A stretch of 22,801 bases of DNA from an uncultured Rhodovulum sp. (GCA_946221765.1 CAMIMK010000009.1:1-22801), one strand, 5' to 3'; shown: positions 15,787 to 22,801, numbered from the stretch's first letter. The notes: a model not told the origin generated them from the sequence alone. Made by a program: numbers and translations.

Positions 15787-16089
15787 ATGGCACCGATACC
15801 GGATGCAGAGACCCTCGCCGCCCTCGGACAGGCGGTCGAGGACGGCGATCCCATCGCCTGGGGCAGCCTGGACCTCGATCGGGACGCGGCCTATGCCCTG
15901 ATCGCCTCGCAGATCGTCGAGATGTTCGAGGGCTATGCCGCCCGGGGGGTGGAGCCGGACAGCCAGCTGACGATCGCGCTCGGCACGCTGGTCAAGCTGA
16001 CGGTCGAGAATTTCGTCCTGCACCAGCGGCTGCTGCGCGAGGATCTGGCCGCGCGCCGGGCCGCCCTGCCGCGGCAGGACGAGAGCTGA
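15787..16089 (+). CDS. Hypothetical protein, 100 aa
   Basis: I do not recognise a named family. The ATG at 15787 has a strong ribosome site (GGAGG, four bases away). The protein is acidic in its first half and helical in appearance, with no signal peptide and no membrane segment. The segment ALIASQIVEMFEGYAARGVEPDSQLTIALGTLVKLTVENFVLHQRLL looks like two amphipathic helices, and the C-terminus is Arg-rich. It diverges from the thioesterase cluster and converges on the aminotransferase gene. Third-position GC bias and the ribosome site support real coding; a small cytoplasmic alphaproteobacterial protein is likely. Confidence 0.7.
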   Translation: MAPIPDAETLAALGQAVEDGDPIAWGSLDLDRDAAYALIASQIVEMFEGYAARGVEPDSQLTIALGTLVKLTVENFVLHQRLLREDLAARRAALPRQDES

Positions 16090-16155
16090 GCCCACGGCCC
16101 GCCGCGCCCCCGATCCCCGCACGCCTTCGGATCACGGGCCGCACGGCTGGCGCGG

Positions 16156-16176
16156 CCGGACCGACCCGTCCGGGTT
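16156..16176 (+). terminator. Possible terminator after the 100-aa gene
   Basis: CCGGAC (16156-16161) and GTCCGG (16168-16173) form a 6-bp stem with a 6-base loop, followed by GTTTCC. It lies between two convergent genes. The short U-run makes it weak. Confidence 0.35.
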
Positions 16177-16189
16177 TCCAGACAGGCTC

Positions 16190-17392
16190 TCAGCTCAACC
16201 TGTCGACGAAGGCCGCGATGCGGTCGCAGGCCGCCACCAGCGTCTCGTCCGCGGCGGCGTAGCTGATGCGGAAATGCGGGCTGAGGCCGAAGGCCGCGCC
16301 GAAGACCACCGCGACGCCCTCGGCGGCAAGGAGCGCGCTGGCGAAATCCGCGTCGCTCGCGATCTCCAGCCCCTCGGGGGTGCGGCGGCCCAGAAGCCCG
16401 GCGATCGAGGGATAGACGTAGAAGGCCCCCTCGGGCACCGGGCAGACAAGCCCCGGGATCGCGTTCAGCCGCGACACCACCAGGTCGCGCCGCCGGCGAA
16501 ACGCCCCGGACGCCTCGGCAATATAGTCCTGCGGCCCCTCGAGCGCCGCCACCGCCGCCCACTGGCTGATCGAGCAGGGATTGGTGGTCGACTGCCCCTG
16601 CACGGCCGTCATCGCCTTGATGAGCGAGGCCGGCCCCGCGGCATAGCCGATGCGCCAGCCGGTCATCGCATAGGCCTTGGAGACGCCGTTCACCGTCAGC
16701 GTCCGCGGCTTCAGGGCCGGCTCGACCTCGGCCACCGTGCAGAAGCGGAAGGGGGCATAGGCGACATGTTCGTAGATGTCGTCGGTCATCACCCAGACAT
16801 GCGGATGGCGCAGCAGCACCGCGGTCAGCGCCGCCATCTCGTCGCGGCCATAGCCGGCCCCGCTCGGGTTCGACGGCGAGTTCAGGATCACCCATTTGGT
16901 CCGCGGGGTGATCGCCGCCTCCAGCGCCGCCGGATCGAGCTTGAAGCCCGCCGCCATGGCGGTCTCGACGATGACGGGTGTGCCGCCGGCCAGCCGGACC
17001 ATGTCCGGATAGCTCACCCAGTAGGGCGCGGACATCACCACCTCGTCACCGGGATTGACCGTCGCGATCAGCGCGTTGAACAGCACCTGCTTGCCGCCGG
17101 TCGACACCATGATCTCGGACGCGGCATGGTCGAGGCCGTTCTCGCGGGCGAATTTCGCGGCGATGGCGGCCTTCAGCGCGGGCATTCCGTCCGGCGCGGT
17201 GTAGCGGGTCTCGCCGCGGTCGATCGCGGCCTTCGCAGCCTCGCGGATGTGGAGCGGCGTGTCGAAATCCGGCTCGCCGGCGCTGAGGCTGATGATGTCG
17301 CGCCCCGCGGCTTTCAGCGCCCGCGCCTCGGTGGTGATCGCCACCGTGGGCGAGGGCTTGATGCGGCCGAGCGCGTCGGACAGGAAGGCCAT
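16190..17392 (-). CDS. aspC: Aspartate aminotransferase (class I, subgroup Ib)
   Basis: Cytoplasmic PLP enzyme exchanging amino groups between aspartate and 2-oxoglutarate; some relatives also act on prephenate. 400 aa. The Schiff-base lysine is Lys239 in VNGVSKAYAMTGWRIGYAAG. The PLP phosphate region STGGKQ (97-102), the ring-binding NSPSNPSG (171-178) with its Asn, Asp in VMTDDIYEH (~204), and substrate-carboxylate Arg375 in HFRISYA are all present. The N-terminal LGRIKPSPTVAITTEARALKAAGRDIISLSAGEPDFDTP is typical of subgroup Ib. The ATG at 17392 was preferred over an upstream in-frame ATG at 17407 because the family starts here (MAFLSDALGRIKPS) and GGGGAT precedes it. Divergent from sdhE. 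Confidence 0.93.
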   Translation of the reverse strand: MAFLSDALGRIKPSPTVAITTEARALKAAGRDIISLSAGEPDFDTPLHIREAAKAAIDRGETRYTAPDGMPALKAAIAAKFARENGLDHAASEIMVSTGGKQVLFNALIATVNPGDEVVMSAPYWVSYPDMVRLAGGTPVIVETAMAAGFKLDPAALEAAITPRTKWVILNSPSNPSGAGYGRDEMAALTAVLLRHPHVWVMTDDIYEHVAYAPFRFCTVAEVEPALKPRTLTVNGVSKAYAMTGWRIGYAAGPASLIKAMTAVQGQSTTNPCSISQWAAVAALEGPQDYIAEASGAFRRRRDLVVSRLNAIPGLVCPVPEGAFYVYPSIAGLLGRRTPEGLEIASDADFASALLAAEGVAVVFGAAFGLSPHFRISYAAADETLVAACDRIAAFVDRLS

Positions 17393-17490
17393 GGCAGATC
17401 CCCGCAAGCCGGTGCGGTTTGCATCCGGTCGGGCCGTGTCTTAGGGTCGCGCCCGGCGGGGGGCAAGCCGTCCGGGGGAGGACAGGGCCA

Positions 17491-17754
17491 GTGACGATCG
17501 ACGAGACCCGCCTGAAGCGCCTGCGGATGCGCAGCTGGCGCCGGGGCACCAAGGAGATGGACCTGATCCTCGGCCCCTTCTCCGACGGACCGCTGGCGGA
17601 GCTGCCACCGGCGGACGTCGACGCCTACGAGGCGCTGCTGGAGGAACAGGACCAGGATCTCTACCTCTGGGTGAGTGGCCGCCTGACCGCGCCCGAGGGG
17701 CATCTCCCGACGCTGGACCTGATCCGCCGTTTCCACGGCATTAACCCTGGTTGA
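17491..17754 (+). CDS. sdhE: FAD assembly factor SdhE (succinate dehydrogenase assembly factor 2)
   Basis: Small cytoplasmic protein, 87 aa, that helps attach FAD covalently to the flavoprotein subunit of succinate dehydrogenase. The signature RGxxE is present as Arg18-Gly19-Thr-Lys-Glu22 in RSWRRGTKEMDLILGPF, which is the FAD-transfer motif. The remaining EALLEEQDQDLYLWVSG matches the conserved acidic and LYLWVSG block of the DUF339 family. The start is GTG 17491 with GGAGG about ten bases upstream; the upstream ORF extension is not conserved-looking. It is divergent from the aminotransferase gene. Confidence 0.92.
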   Translation: MTIDETRLKRLRMRSWRRGTKEMDLILGPFSDGPLAELPPADVDAYEALLEEQDQDLYLWVSGRLTAPEGHLPTLDLIRRFHGINPG

Positions 17755-17768
17755 GAGCCAAGGCATCC

Positions 17769-17793
17769 GTACAGATTTGTTAACGTCTTGTAC
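17769..17793. promoter_or_regulatory. Imperfect palindrome before the MarR gene
   Basis: GTACA (17769-17773) and TGTAC (17789-17793) flank a near-central GTTAAC (17779-17784), giving a ~25-base imperfect dyad about 50 bases before the MarR start. MarR proteins usually bind such dyads near their own promoters, so autoregulation is possible. Confidence 0.45.
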
Positions 17794-17841
17794 AAACTTT
17801 TAGGACAGCGTCCGCAGTGAAGTTCTCTGCGGAGTCACAGC

Positions 17842-18354
17842 ATGAGCATGCACGCGAAGGTTGCGCGGGTCACGATGCCTGCGGTCGAGCAGGAGGATTT
17901 CCTGGCGGCCTATCTGGAGACCCTCGCGATGGTGGAGCGGCTCCACCGTCTGCTGCTCGACGTCATCAAGGACGAGTTCGAACGGCTCGGGATCATCGAC
18001 ATCAACCCGGTCCAGGCGCTGCTGCTCTTCAACATCGGCGACAATGAGGTGACGGCGGGCGAACTGAAGAGCCGGGGCTACTACCAGGGCTCGAACGTCT
18101 CGTACAATCTCAAGAAGCTGGTCGACTGCGGCTACATGCACCACCAGAAATGCGAAGTGGACCGGCGCGCGGTCCGGGTGCGCCTGACCGACCGCGGCCA
18201 GACCATCCGCGACACCGTCGCCACCCTCTTCCAGCGCCACGCGGACGGAATCATCGGGCGCGAGGTCACCGGAAACATTCGCCTGCAGGACATCAACGCC
18301 AGCCTGAGACGGATGGAACGCTACTGGACCGATCAGATCCGCTACATCTACTGA
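17842..18354 (+). CDS. MarR-family transcriptional regulator
   Basis: Winged-helix DNA-binding protein, 170 aa, cytoplasmic dimer by family. An N-terminal helix (~18-45) is followed by the HTH: NEVTAGELKSRGYYQGSNVSYNLKKLVDCGYMHHQ (~68-102). A wing with Arg-rich DRRAVRVRLTDRGQ (~108-121) and a C-terminal dimerisation helix come next. The wing and GYYQGSNVSYNLKKLVDCGY recognition-helix block resemble the alphaproteobacterial LdtR-like MarR regulators, which sense small molecules and affect cell-wall genes; that assignment is tentative. The start at 17842 has GGAG eight bases upstream. A palindrome precedes it and an unrelated rodZ-like gene follows 150 bases on, on the same strand. Confidence 0.88.
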   Translation: MSMHAKVARVTMPAVEQEDFLAAYLETLAMVERLHRLLLDVIKDEFERLGIIDINPVQALLLFNIGDNEVTAGELKSRGYYQGSNVSYNLKKLVDCGYMHHQKCEVDRRAVRVRLTDRGQTIRDTVATLFQRHADGIIGREVTGNIRLQDINASLRRMERYWTDQIRYIY

Positions 18355-18507
18355 TTGCGGAGACCGGCGATGCGGGCATTTTGGCAACATGTGTCGGGCC
18401 GGTCCCGGAGGTGATGCACAAACCGCCCGGATCGTGATAACCTTGCTGCAAACACAATAGCTTCGCTGAATGATTCGAGGCGGACAACCGAGGGCAGGCC
18501 GACGAGA

Positions 18508-19824
18508 ATGCGATCTCCTGGCGGTTCCGTGGCGGGGGCGGCTTACAACCCCGAGGAGAAAGGCACCGTGGAGTACGAATTCAGGCTCGGCGATGAGCTG
18601 CGGGGCGAGCGCGCGACCCTCGGCAAGACCCTGCTCGACGTTCAGCGCGACCTCAGGATCAAGGCGGCCTATGTCGCCGCGATCGAGGACATGGACCTTT
18701 CGGTCTTCCCGAATCAGAGCTTCATTCCCGGATACGTGCGCTCCTACGCGCGGTATCTGCATCTCGATCCCGATACCGTCTATCGCCGCTTCTGCGCCGA
18801 GAGCGGCTTTTCAAATCCCAAGAGCCACCCGGCGCCGATGCGGCCGGCAAAGGGCGGAACCACGGCTGCCTTCCCGGGCGGGCCCGGCTCTGCCGCGACC
18901 GGCGGCTTCCAGTCGCCCTTCCCGCTTGCCCGCTCGGCCGCCGGCGGCCTGATGCGGCTGCCGGTCTCGGCGATCGGCTCGTCGCTGGTGATGGCCCTGA
19001 TGATCGGCGGGCTCGGCTATGGCGCCTGGGCGGTCCTTCAGAATATCCAGCGCGTCCAGTTCGCCCCGGTCGACGACCTGCCACAGGCCTATGCCGGCGT
19101 CGCGCCGCTCGACGAGCCCGAGGTCGTGGCCTCCGCGGCCGACACCGTGCCGAACGACCTGGCGACGCCGGTCACGGCCACGGCGCTGGCCGAGCTCTAC
19201 CGGCGGCAGGAGGCCGAAGTGCCGATCCTCGTCCCGCGGGACGGCCCGATTGCCGCGCTCGATCCCGACCGGTCGGTGCCCACGCTGATTCGCACCGTGG
19301 CCACCCCGCAGGTTCCGCAGCCCGGCGACCGGCTGGTCGCCTCCGATTCGCTGGCCGAGGCCATCCTGGCGCGGGTCGAGGCCTCCGTCTCCGCCCCCGC
19401 CCCGGCCTCCGGCCCGACGCTGGTGCAGGCGGCAGCCACCACCACCACCACCGACGGCCCTGCGGACGCGCTCGGGCCGGTCGCCCCCCCCGCGGATGGC
19501 GCGCTCAGCGTCATCGCCGAGCGGGCGGCCTGGATCCGGGTCTACCTGCCGAGCGGCACGATCCTCTTCGAGCAGATCCTCGAGAAGGGCCAGAGCTACA
19601 GCCCGCCGGAAGGCGTCGGCGAGACGCTGGTCTGGGCCGGGAATGCCGGATCGGTCTATGTGCGCGTCGGACAGGAGCTGCACGGGCCGCTCGGCAACGG
19701 CACCCGCGCGGTGCGCGACATCGTCCTGAGCCAGGAGGCCATCCTCCAGCACTTCCCGGCCGTGGAGGTTGTGCCCGAGGTGTTCTCCCAGGCAATGGCC
19801 ACGCCCACCCCGGAAATCCGGTAG
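18508..19824 (+). CDS. rodZ: RodZ-like helix-turn-helix membrane protein
   Basis: Bitopic inner-membrane protein of the RodZ type, which links MreB to the elongasome and cell shape in rods; 438 aa. Residues ~25-100 carry a Cro/HTH_25 domain (GDELRGERATLGKTLLDVQRDLRIKAAYVAAIEDMD, then SFIPGYVRSYARYLHLDPDTV). After a Gly/Pro/Ser-rich linker a single membrane helix lies at ~153-176 (LPVSAIGSSLVMALMIGGLGYG). A long, low-complexity periplasmic Ala/Pro/Thr stretch follows, ending in a DUF4115-type beta domain (~335-415: AAWIRVYLPSGTILFEQILEKG). The start at ATG 18508 has weak ribosome-site support; a GTG at 18568 with AGGAG upstream is an alternative (418 aa). It precedes ccmC. Confidence 0.88.
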   Translation: MRSPGGSVAGAAYNPEEKGTVEYEFRLGDELRGERATLGKTLLDVQRDLRIKAAYVAAIEDMDLSVFPNQSFIPGYVRSYARYLHLDPDTVYRRFCAESGFSNPKSHPAPMRPAKGGTTAAFPGGPGSAATGGFQSPFPLARSAAGGLMRLPVSAIGSSLVMALMIGGLGYGAWAVLQNIQRVQFAPVDDLPQAYAGVAPLDEPEVVASAADTVPNDLATPVTATALAELYRRQEAEVPILVPRDGPIAALDPDRSVPTLIRTVATPQVPQPGDRLVASDSLAEAILARVEASVSAPAPASGPTLVQAAATTTTTDGPADALGPVAPPADGALSVIAERAAWIRVYLPSGTILFEQILEKGQSYSPPEGVGETLVWAGNAGSVYVRVGQELHGPLGNGTRAVRDIVLSQEAILQHFPAVEVVPEVFSQAMATPTPEIR

Positions 19825-19848
19825 CCTCCGGACGCGCCCCGGGCCGGC

Positions 19849-19877
19849 GGGCGGTGGCAGACGGCCCTCCGCCCTTT
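19849..19877 (+). terminator. Terminator-like hairpin between rodZ and ccmC
   Basis: GGGCGG (19849-19854) pairs with CCGCCC (19869-19874), an inner GGC/GCC step extends it, and TTT follows directly. It lies 25 bases after the rodZ stop, so rodZ and ccmC are probably separate transcripts, though the U-run is short. Confidence 0.5.
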
Positions 19878-19910
19878 GGCTGCTTGCGGACACCTCGCCA
19901 CCTCGCCTAA

Positions 19911-20648
19911 ATGCCGCGCATGTCACTCTGGAGATACGCCAACCCGGCCGAGTTCATGCGGGTCTCGGGTGCCGCCCTCCCCTGGGTCTCTGCCTTCGCC
20001 GCCACGGCGCTCGTGGTCGGCCTCGGCTGGGGATTCTTCGCAACGCCCGACGACTATCAGCAGGGCGCGACGGTCAAGATCCTGTTCATCCACGTGCCCG
20101 CCGCGCTGATGGCGATCAACGCCTGGCTGATGATGCTCGTCGCCTCCCTGATCTGGCTCATCCGGCGCCATCACGTCTCGGCGCTGGCCGCACGGGCGGC
20201 GGCCCCGGTCGGGGCGACGATGACCCTCATCACCCTCGGCACCGGGGCGATCTGGGGCCAGCCGATGTGGGGGACGTGGTGGGCCTGGGACCCGCGCCTC
20301 ACCTCCTTCTTCATCCTCTTCGTCTTCTACCTCGGCTATATCGCGCTCTGGGAGGCGGTGGACGACCCCGACAAGGCCGCCGATCTCACCTCGGTCCTCT
20401 GCCTCGTCGGCTCGGTCTTCGCGCTCCTGTCGCGCTATGCCGTGTTCTTCTGGAGCCAGGGCCTGCACCAGGGGCCGTCCCTCTCGCTCGACAGCCGCGA
20501 GAACATCGACAATGCCTTCTACTGGCCGCTGCTCCTCTCGATCGCCGGCTTCATCCTGATGTTCGTGGCGCTGGTGCTGCTGCGCACCCGCACCGAGGTC
20601 CGGGCCCGGCGGCTCCGGGCCCTGCAAGCCCTGGAGGCGCGGAAATGA
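19911..20648 (+). CDS. ccmC: Heme exporter protein CcmC
   Basis: Six-helix inner-membrane protein of System I cytochrome c maturation, 245 aa, which presents heme on the periplasmic side to CcmE. The tryptophan-rich motif WGTWWAWD (residues 120-127) is intact, and the two heme-axial histidines align at His61 (FIHVPAA) and His187 (GLHQGPS). The start is ATG 19911 or in-frame ATG 19920 (MSLWRYANP is the commoner family opening); no clear ribosome site separates them. Its stop overlaps the ccmD start. ccmA and ccmB, which usually precede ccmC in related bacteria, are not upstream. Confidence 0.94.
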   Translation: MPRMSLWRYANPAEFMRVSGAALPWVSAFAATALVVGLGWGFFATPDDYQQGATVKILFIHVPAALMAINAWLMMLVASLIWLIRRHHVSALAARAAAPVGATMTLITLGTGAIWGQPMWGTWWAWDPRLTSFFILFVFYLGYIALWEAVDDPDKAADLTSVLCLVGSVFALLSRYAVFFWSQGLHQGPSLSLDSRENIDNAFYWPLLLSIAGFILMFVALVLLRTRTEVRARRLRALQALEARK

Positions 20649-20803
20649 TGCCGGATCTCGATCGCTATGCAGGAACGGTGCTCGGCGCCTATGGCCTCAC
20701 GATCGGCCTGCTGCTCTGCCTCGTCCTCGCCTCCTGCTGGCGGGCGGCACGGGTGAAACGGGCGCTGGCCGGGGTCGAGCGGGAAACGGGGCGCCGGCCG
20801 TGA
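20645..20803 (+). CDS. ccmD: Heme exporter protein CcmD
   Basis: 52-aa single-pass membrane protein that stabilises the CcmABCD complex and releases holo-CcmE. MMPDLDRYAGTVLGAYGLTIGLLL begins with the short DLDRYAG-YV-like periplasmic part, then one membrane helix (~16-33), followed by a basic cytoplasmic tail (RAARVKRALAG). It starts inside the ccmC stop (ATGATG over TGA), and its own TGA overlaps the ccmG GTG. Small size makes similarity weak by itself, but position and layout are decisive. Confidence 0.88.
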   Translation: MMPDLDRYAGTVLGAYGLTIGLLLCLVLASCWRAARVKRALAGVERETGRRP

Positions 20804-21363
20804 CGCGCCCCGCCTCCCCCGCGCCGCGGCGGCGCCCGAGCCTTCTGCTCCTGCTGCCGCCGCTGCTCTTTGCCGCCTTCGCCGGGCTCGCCTGGTTCGC
20901 CCTGACGCGCGAGAATGCCGACGAACTGCCCTCGGCGGTGGTCGGGCGCCCGGCGCCGGGGCTGGAACGGCTGACCCCGCTCGGCGACACCCCGCCGCCG
21001 ACTCTGGCCGACCTGACGGCGCCGGGGGTCAAGCTCGTGAACTTCTGGGCGAGCTGGTGCGCGCCCTGCCGGGCCGAGCATCCGCTGCTGACGGAACTGG
21101 CGGGCGAGGGCGTGCCGATCCTCGGCGTGAACTACAAGGACGATCCCGCCAAGGCCTTGGCTTTCCTCGACGAGCTTGGCGACCCCTTCGCGCGCACCGG
21201 CGCGGACGGGACGGGGCGCACCGGGATCGACTGGGGGATCTACGGCGTGCCCGAGACCTTCGTCATCGGCGCCGACGGCACGGTGCTGCTGCGCTTTCCC
21301 GGCCCGCTGACCCGCGAGTCGCTGGAAAAGCGGCTGCGCCCGGCGATGGCCGACGGCGGCTGA
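20800..21363 (+). CDS. ccmG: Thiol:disulfide interchange protein CcmG/DsbE
   Basis: Membrane-anchored periplasmic thioredoxin that reduces apocytochrome c cysteines during maturation, 187 aa. One N-terminal membrane anchor (~13-36) is followed by a thioredoxin fold with WCAPC (86-90) and the cis-proline loop GVPETF (149-154). The acidic, CcmG-specific insert shows as NYKDDPAKALAFLDELGDPF. It starts at GTG 20800, overlapping the ccmD stop by four bases (GTGA), so ccmCDG are translationally chained. It is the DsbE-type reductant, not an oxidising DsbA. The end of the gene carries a short tandem repeat. Confidence 0.93.
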   Translation: MTRPASPAPRRRPSLLLLLPPLLFAAFAGLAWFALTRENADELPSAVVGRPAPGLERLTPLGDTPPPTLADLTAPGVKLVNFWASWCAPCRAEHPLLTELAGEGVPILGVNYKDDPAKALAFLDELGDPFARTGADGTGRTGIDWGIYGVPETFVIGADGTVLLRFPGPLTRESLEKRLRPAMADGG

Positions 21364-21377
21364 CGGCGGCTGACGGG
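21352..21377 (+). repeat. Short tandem repeat across the ccmG stop
   Basis: The 10-base unit GACGGCGGCT occurs twice in a row (21352-21361, 21362-21371) followed by a partial third copy (GACGGG). It spans the ccmG stop codon (21361-21363). A slippage product is the simplest explanation; no function is evident. Confidence 0.55.
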
Positions 21378-21405
21378 GGATGGCCCCGCGGTCTCCAGCC
21401 GGCGC

Positions 21406-22059
21406 TCAGCGCCCCGGGCCGAAGGCCGCGAGGAAGGTCCGGACCGTCGCATCCGCATGCGCCTCAAGATCCGGCGGAGGCATGCCGGCCAGCGAGGCGA
21501 AGACGATGGGGTGGCTGCAAAGCCCCAGGAACTGCCACGCGGCCGTGTCCGGGTCCGGCACATCGAGACGCCCCTCGACGGTCTCGGCGGCCAGATAGAT
21601 CGACAGCCGCTGCGCGCCATGGACCGGACCGGCGCGATAGAAGCTGCGGGCGATGTCCGGGAACCGCTCCGACGCCCCGATGACCACCCGCAGCATCGCG
21701 ACATGGCCCGGCTGCACCAGCTTGCGCGCAAGGCCGAGGGCAAAGGTGCGCAACACCTCGGCCGGGGGCGCATCGCGGGTCTCCAGCGGCTGGGCGCGCT
21801 CGGCCGCCTCGCTGTGCATCTCCTCCAGAAGCGCCGTGAACAGCGCGTCCTTGCTGTCGAAATAGACGTAGAGCGTGCCCTTGGAGACGCCCGCCGCCCG
21901 GGCGATCTCGCCCATGCTCGCGGCCTCGAAGCCACGGGCGAGAAAGGTGGCGCGGGCGCCATCGAGGATCTGCTTGCGCTTGGCCTGTTCGGCAGGGCTC
22001 CGGTCCACCCCGGCGCCGGCCTCCGGGCAAGGCTCGGATGCGCTGATCTCCACGGTCAT
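21406..22059 (-). CDS. TetR-family transcriptional repressor of the adjacent efflux gene
   Basis: 217-aa TetR regulator. After a variable N-terminus (~27 aa) the HTH runs KRKQILDGARATFLARGFEAASMGEIARAAGVSKGTLYVYFDSKDALFTALL (~28-80), with recognition helix VSKGTLYVYF typical of the family. The C-terminal half (~100-215) is a helical ligand-binding and dimerisation domain of the TetR_C (AefR-like) kind. The ATG at 22059 has GGAAGG about six bases upstream; the longer in-frame start at 22164 would place the operator inside coding DNA and lacks such support. Divergent from the EmrA-type gene with two palindromic operators between, so it probably represses both itself and the efflux operon until a ligand binds. 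Confidence 0.92.
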   Translation of the reverse strand: MTVEISASEPCPEAGAGVDRSPAEQAKRKQILDGARATFLARGFEAASMGEIARAAGVSKGTLYVYFDSKDALFTALLEEMHSEAAERAQPLETRDAPPAEVLRTFALGLARKLVQPGHVAMLRVVIGASERFPDIARSFYRAGPVHGAQRLSIYLAAETVEGRLDVPDPDTAAWQFLGLCSHPIVFASLAGMPPPDLEAHADATVRTFLAAFGPGR

Positions 22060-22080
22060 GGCCGCCTTCCGCAAAATGAT

Positions 22081-22099
22081 TGACCGAACGGTTCGGTCA
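22081..22099. promoter_or_regulatory. TetR operator 1 (tetR proximal)
   Basis: TGACCGAACGGTTCGGTCA is a perfect palindrome of two 9-base arms around one central base, 21 bases before the tetR start. It is the reverse complement of the second copy at 22139-22157. Confidence 0.85.
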
Positions 22100-22102
22100 T
22101 TG

Positions 22103-22131
22103 TTGATTTCGTGTATCGACCGCGCTATGTC
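22103..22131 (+). promoter_or_regulatory. Candidate efflux promoter between the two operators
   Basis: TTGATT (22103-22108) and TATGTC (22126-22131) are separated by 17 bases, resembling a -35/-10 pair for the plus-strand gene. It lies between the operators, so repressor at either site could block it. On the minus strand a perfect TTGACA lies at 22134-22129, a candidate -35 for tetR. Confidence 0.45.
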
Positions 22132-22138
22132 AAGCGCC

Positions 22139-22157
22139 TGACCGAACCGTTCGGTCA
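22139..22157. promoter_or_regulatory. TetR operator 2 (efflux-gene proximal)
   Basis: TGACCGAACCGTTCGGTCA, again a perfect 9-1-9 palindrome, 20 bases before the efflux adaptor start. Centre-to-centre distance to operator 1 is 58 bases. Confidence 0.85.
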
Positions 22158-22177
22158 ACGACATGCAGGGGGTCGCA

Positions 22178-22801
22178 ATGCCCAGGGATCACACGCTCGA
22201 CATGGACTCACCCGACCGGCAGACGCCCCTTGCCGGACCGCCGGCCGCCGACTCTCCGGGATCGGACAAGCCGGCGCGCAGCGGCGGTGGCGGGCGCAAG
22301 CCGCTGGTGCTCGGCGCGGTGGCGGCCTTCCTGCTCCTCGTCGCGGGGTATTATGGCTCTCACTGGTGGAGCGTGGGCCGGTTCGAGGTGACGACCGACG
22401 ACGCCTATGTGCAGGCGGATTTCGCGATCCTCGCCCCGAAGGTGACCGGCTATGTCGCCTCCGTCCCCGCCCGGGAGAACGCGACCGTCGCGGCGGGCGA
22501 CCCGCTCGTCGTCCTTGAGGACGGCGACTATCGCAACGCCCTCGCCCAGGCCGAGGCGCAGCTCGCGGTCCAGAATGCCTCGGTCATCCGGATCGATCGC
22601 CAGTCCGCCGCGGCCGAGGCCGGGGTGCGCCAGGCCCATGCGCGCGTCGATGCCGCCAGGGCGACCGCCGATCAGGCCGCGGCCGATCTCGACCGCTACC
22701 GGCGGCTCGCCTCCGACGACATCGCCTCCGCCCAGCGGCTCGAGGCGGCCGAGGCGGCCGATGCGGCGGCCCGTGCCGCCGTCGTCGAGGCCGAGGCCGG
22801 C
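22178..22801 (+). CDS. HlyD/EmrA-type efflux membrane-fusion protein (3' end outside window)
   Basis: Periplasmic adaptor of a multidrug efflux pump, 208 codons visible before the right edge. An N-terminal cytoplasmic Pro/Asp-rich tail (~1-40) and one membrane helix (~42-60) precede RFEVTTDDAYVQADFAILAPKVTGYVASVPARENATVAAGDPLVVLEDGDY (~68-118), the first half of the biotinyl-lipoyl domain; TDDAYV is the EmrA/HlyD hallmark. An Ala/Glu-rich coiled coil (~119-208) follows, and the beta-barrel part is off the edge. The ATG at 22178 has AGGGGG six bases upstream; an in-frame ATG at 22163 is possible. An EmrB-type transporter probably follows, not visible here. Divergent from and likely repressed by the TetR gene. 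Confidence 0.9.
   Translation, partial: MPRDHTLDMDSPDRQTPLAGPPAADSPGSDKPARSGGGGRKPLVLGAVAAFLLLVAGYYGSHWWSVGRFEVTTDDAYVQADFAILAPKVTGYVASVPARENATVAAGDPLVVLEDGDYRNALAQAEAQLAVQNASVIRIDRQSAAAEAGVRQAHARVDAARATADQAAADLDRYRRLASDDIASAQRLEAAEAADAAARAAVVEAEAG

Noticed and set aside
15757..16122. 121-codon minus-strand frame opposite the 100-aa gene
   Set aside because: The plus-strand frame has the better ribosome site and more protein-like composition.
21372..21392. CGGGG/CCCCG hairpin between ccmG and tetR as a bidirectional terminator
   Set aside because: Five-base stem without a U-run on either strand; it could arise by chance in such GC-rich DNA.
1..22801. Mobile element or recent horizontal island around the NOS module
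   Set aside because: No transposase, integrase, tRNA or flanking repeats seen, and codon use looks like that of the neighbouring genes.

Overview
The window is GC-rich, densely coded DNA that looks like the chromosome of an alphaproteobacterium close to the Rhodobacteraceae. The evidence is family-level gene content and style: pstSCAB behind a Pho box, ccmC-ccmD-ccmG, an alphaproteobacterial RodZ, SdhE, and a class I aspartate aminotransferase. Many genes overlap by 1-14 bases. I see no tRNA, rRNA, CRISPR array, insertion sequence or phage gene, and no gene-free stretch longer than 300 bases. All family assignments come from motifs read by eye.

The most notable region is 805-7133, a nitric-oxide module. 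On the minus strand is a ~1319-residue nitric oxide synthase (NOS) with its own reductase. Its N-terminus carries two globin-type domains: a degenerate one with Phe at the proximal-His position, then one with the heme His plus the Tyr(B10)/Gln(E7) pair of NO-dioxygenating flavohemoglobins. The NOS oxygenase, FMN and FAD/NADPH domains follow. Divergent from it, across a ~185-base spacer with repeated TGCTTAAC motifs and a small palindrome, are an H-NOX heme NO/O2 sensor and, overlapping it by 14 bases, a hybrid histidine kinase. The kinase N-terminus resembles HNOBA, the domain that partners H-NOX in soluble guanylate cyclases. The locus could therefore make NO, possibly oxidise it to nitrate, and sense it.

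Left of this (1-593) is a truncated lytic transglycosylase. Right of it (7186-11943) are a Pho box and pstS-pstC-pstA-pstB, the phosphate ABC importer, without phoU or phoB next to it. From 15640 down to 11978 on the minus strand is a tightly overlapping four-gene cluster: thioesterase, UMF1/Atg22-type MFS transporter, MepA murein endopeptidase, and a secreted esterase-like phytase-family protein. A small conserved-looking orphan (15787-16089), an aspartate aminotransferase, and a divergent sdhE follow.

From 17842 to 21363 are a MarR-type regulator with a palindromic upstream element, a RodZ-like membrane HTH protein, and ccmC-ccmD-ccmG for cytochrome c maturation. The right end (21406-22801) is a TetR repressor divergent from the start of an EmrA/HlyD-type efflux adaptor. 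Two perfect 19-base palindromes in their shared spacer are the probable operators.
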